From Haliclystus octoradiatus (taxonomy: Eukaryota > Cnidaria > Staurozoa > Stauromedusae > Haliclystidae): a stretch of DNA of 64,000 bases. This document shows positions 61,841-64,000 of the stretch, one piece after another. Below the pieces are notes generated by a model. That model had not been told where the DNA came from and made no database searches. It worked only from the letters and a program-made list of their open reading frames with translations. The first letter of the stretch is position 1; each line of letters begins with the position of its first letter. Made by a program: the position numbers and the translations under genes. The stretch is taken from the NCBI GenBank assembly GCA_916610825.1, contig OU744446.1, forward strand, positions 36,061,833-36,125,832, given 5' to 3'.

Positions 61841-64000
61841 ACATTGTGGAATCTTATGTCAGACAAAGTTCCCTCATTTCCTATAAATATTGCTTTCCAG
61901 TACTTTGAATTCTATCTGGATTTATTTTGTTTTCCGAATAAAATGATTCAAAATATGAGTACCCAAATGCAATGCCATGGTCTACACGCAGACTTACTGA
62001 CATGACTTAAACTTTCCATTGCCGGAAGTACATAATAACAAAAACATCAGTGAAACCCTTGAGTGAAACAATAGTGAAACAGTCGATACAGAAAGCATGA
62101 CCACACCTAATGATTGTTTCAAATACCGCTGCATGATTAACATAATTAATGCTCGTTCTTAATGTATGCAATATTTGAAATTTACCGGCGCCATGATGCT
62201 TTCGGGTCTGCATGCAGACTGGAATCTCGAAGAAAGAAATTTAGTGATATATTGAAGCATGATTGAAGTAACTATTCGATGTATTATGTCAAATAGCTTT
62301 TGGACGTTCAGGGTAAGACGTTGTCGGGCAATTTTGAGAAAATAGCAAAATCGTTCAAAGGTACTGAATTTTACCATAAGCTTAACACGATCGTGCCAGT
62401 GCCACACATTTTATCGGGCAAAATGCACTCATTTTATCGGGCAAATTAGAAACACCCCTAATAAGGACCAGGTTGCTACGGCTGTGCCTGTAAACTTGTA
62501 TTAAAGTGTGCATAGGATATACCGAAAACTGATTACGGCTGCGAATGCTGTGGTGATCCGATCCGATTCGTACAAAAATTTCGAAATCCCGATTTCGAAC
62601 GAACCCGATTTTTGTTGAAGACTTAGTACAGAAAAAGAGTTCAAATAGTTGGTTTACGGGGTTGTGACAATTTGTTTGAAATTTTTGGGGTATCTATTTC
62701 AGAATTTTTAAAACATTGGAAATTTTATTTTTCAATGAGCAAAAAATGTTGATGTAAACCCACGAAGCTGTAATCAATTTTTTAATATGCGTCGATAAAA
62801 AAATATTTGGGGTACACATTTTGGACTAAATGAAATGTGGAAAGTTATCTTATTTAGCCCGGGTGTACTTCCATATAGGCGCTATACGGGGATGTGCCAT
62901 TATTGTGGGGTATCACTTTGGTACCATGCTGGCAATTTTGGGGTATCGTTATTTTCAATTTTGGAAATGGCACACCCTCGTACAAAAGGGTATTGAGTAC
63001 CCCCCGGGATATTTAGGAAGCAAAATTTCTGTCCGTGAAATTTTTTTAGTTAACCCCCGCGATTCAACTTAAATCTAATTTATCAGCCAACAACAAGGTA
63101 GACAATCGATTTGGATGAGCATAATCAGGGGCGGATACAGGAAATTTCATGACTGACTCAAGGTGGAAGTAGTGGGGTGGCGAAGCCTCACCAAGTTAGG
63201 GGTCTGGGTTAGGGGTAAACTTTTTGAAATTTGCCTCAAATACAGATTTCAAATATTTATTAAGCCACTTTTTATAGCTATCTATATCGAACCAAAGATC
63301 GAAAAAAGGATTATAAGCATGATAATGTATTTTATGTAGCTTGATAGAGGAAAAATGGGTATAACGCCAGGCTTGATATCCCAACAATCTGTGAGCATTT
63401 AGCAAGTTCTATGAATGTTTTTTTAATTCATTAATATATTCGATCCAATTTCTATATGGTATGCAGTACTATTTATTATGCAATTAAGGTGGTCCATAAG
63501 TCAAAAACGGATGGAAAATATGATCACGGTTTCTTACTGGTAAATCTCGCTGGCTGTTAACATAAATGAATATATAAATGTTCACCTCGGTTCTACTGTT
63601 TGTTACAATTGTTTGTACTAATATTAATAGCATCTATCATCTTTCAAATGCAGATACAGTCACATTCAAGACGCACACTTGCCCATATGATTTAGACCCC
63701 TTCTCCAGTACGCAAGTGTAGACTTTTTGGTATGACCGGCCTTCTTTCCTGAGGATATGTATACGGTTTGGATAATTTCAGTGGCCTTTAAAAGTCTATT
63801 TGATGAGAGCCCTATACTGAAAAATTGTGATTCAAAGTGATGAATTTTAGTGCATGGGTTCCACTGTGATTTTGACAAATCATACAAGTGCGTGGTTTTC
63901 TGTTCTGTGAAGGTGTCGACAGATGTTAATTTCAATTTACTATGATTTGTCAAAGAATTGTTGGAAACTGTTTGTAATATAAATGACTAATGTGGACAGT
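61841..64000. other. Intergenic with repeat fragments
   Basis: A GC-rich-ended repeat spans about 62858-63012 (GCCCGGGTGTACTTCCATAT..GAGTACCCCCCGGG). GGGGCGGATACAGGAAATTT..GGGGTCTGGG near 63128-63215 resembles transposon ends common in animal genomes. No gene was recognised. Confidence 0.45.

Noticed and set aside
63666..63953. 95-codon minus-strand frame near the right edge
   Set aside because: No motif or splice context could be recognised; kept as unexplained rather than called a gene.

Overview
The window is AT-rich, intron-containing nuclear DNA from an invertebrate animal. The evidence is GT..AG introns with conserved phases, secreted IGFBP-type proteins, a 14-3-3 gene, and remnants of Penelope-like, CR1-like and Helitron elements, tRNA-derived SINEs, hAT-like and TTAA-flanked elements and very long (ATT)n arrays. 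Nothing here fixes the phylum.

The main genic content, roughly bases 1-45270, is a tandem cluster on the minus strand of small secreted cysteine-rich genes. All follow one four-exon plan. Exon 1 encodes a signal peptide and the first four Cys of an IGFBP N-terminal domain. Exon 2 encodes the remaining eight Cys (CGCCxxC and CGGPW motifs). Exons 3 and 4 encode an eight-Cys C-terminal module of fixed spacing that resembles a WAP/four-disulfide core. Introns are in phases 1, 1 and 2 in every copy. Four complete genes were assembled: G1 45270-41289, G2 40273-31215, G3 29225-24897 and G4 20287-14868. G5 (4269-1) runs off the left edge. Orphan exon copies lie at 22.1 kb and at 7.7/8.6 kb. Every joined CDS is a multiple of three and ends in a stop.

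The cluster grew by nested duplication. A unit at about 13.3-22.3 kb matches 23.5-31.4 kb and is the origin of G3 and G4. A later 7,153-bp tandem duplication (4859-12011 and 12043-19195) looks identical at every point compared and carries exons 3 and 4 of G4 a second time. It is either very recent or an assembly artefact.

Transposon remnants fill the introns and intergenic DNA. The most interesting are hammerhead-ribozyme motifs tied to Penelope-like elements. There is a near-ideal one inside a 42-bp perfect inverted repeat between two giant (ATT)n arrays (53.2 kb), an intact one beside a Penelope GIY-YIG fragment in intron 2 of G3 on the sense strand (26.75 kb), a back-to-back pair in intron 3 of G3 (25.8 kb), another back-to-back pair at 49.35 kb, and decayed copies elsewhere.

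The right third is gene-poor. It holds a CR1-like LINE fragment (51.5-52.5 kb), the (ATT)n arrays, one uninterrupted 14-3-3 gene on the plus strand (54710-55483), an 843-bp hAT-type element with a perfect 8-bp target-site duplication, SINEs and simple repeats. No further gene could be recognised from 55.5 to 64 kb.
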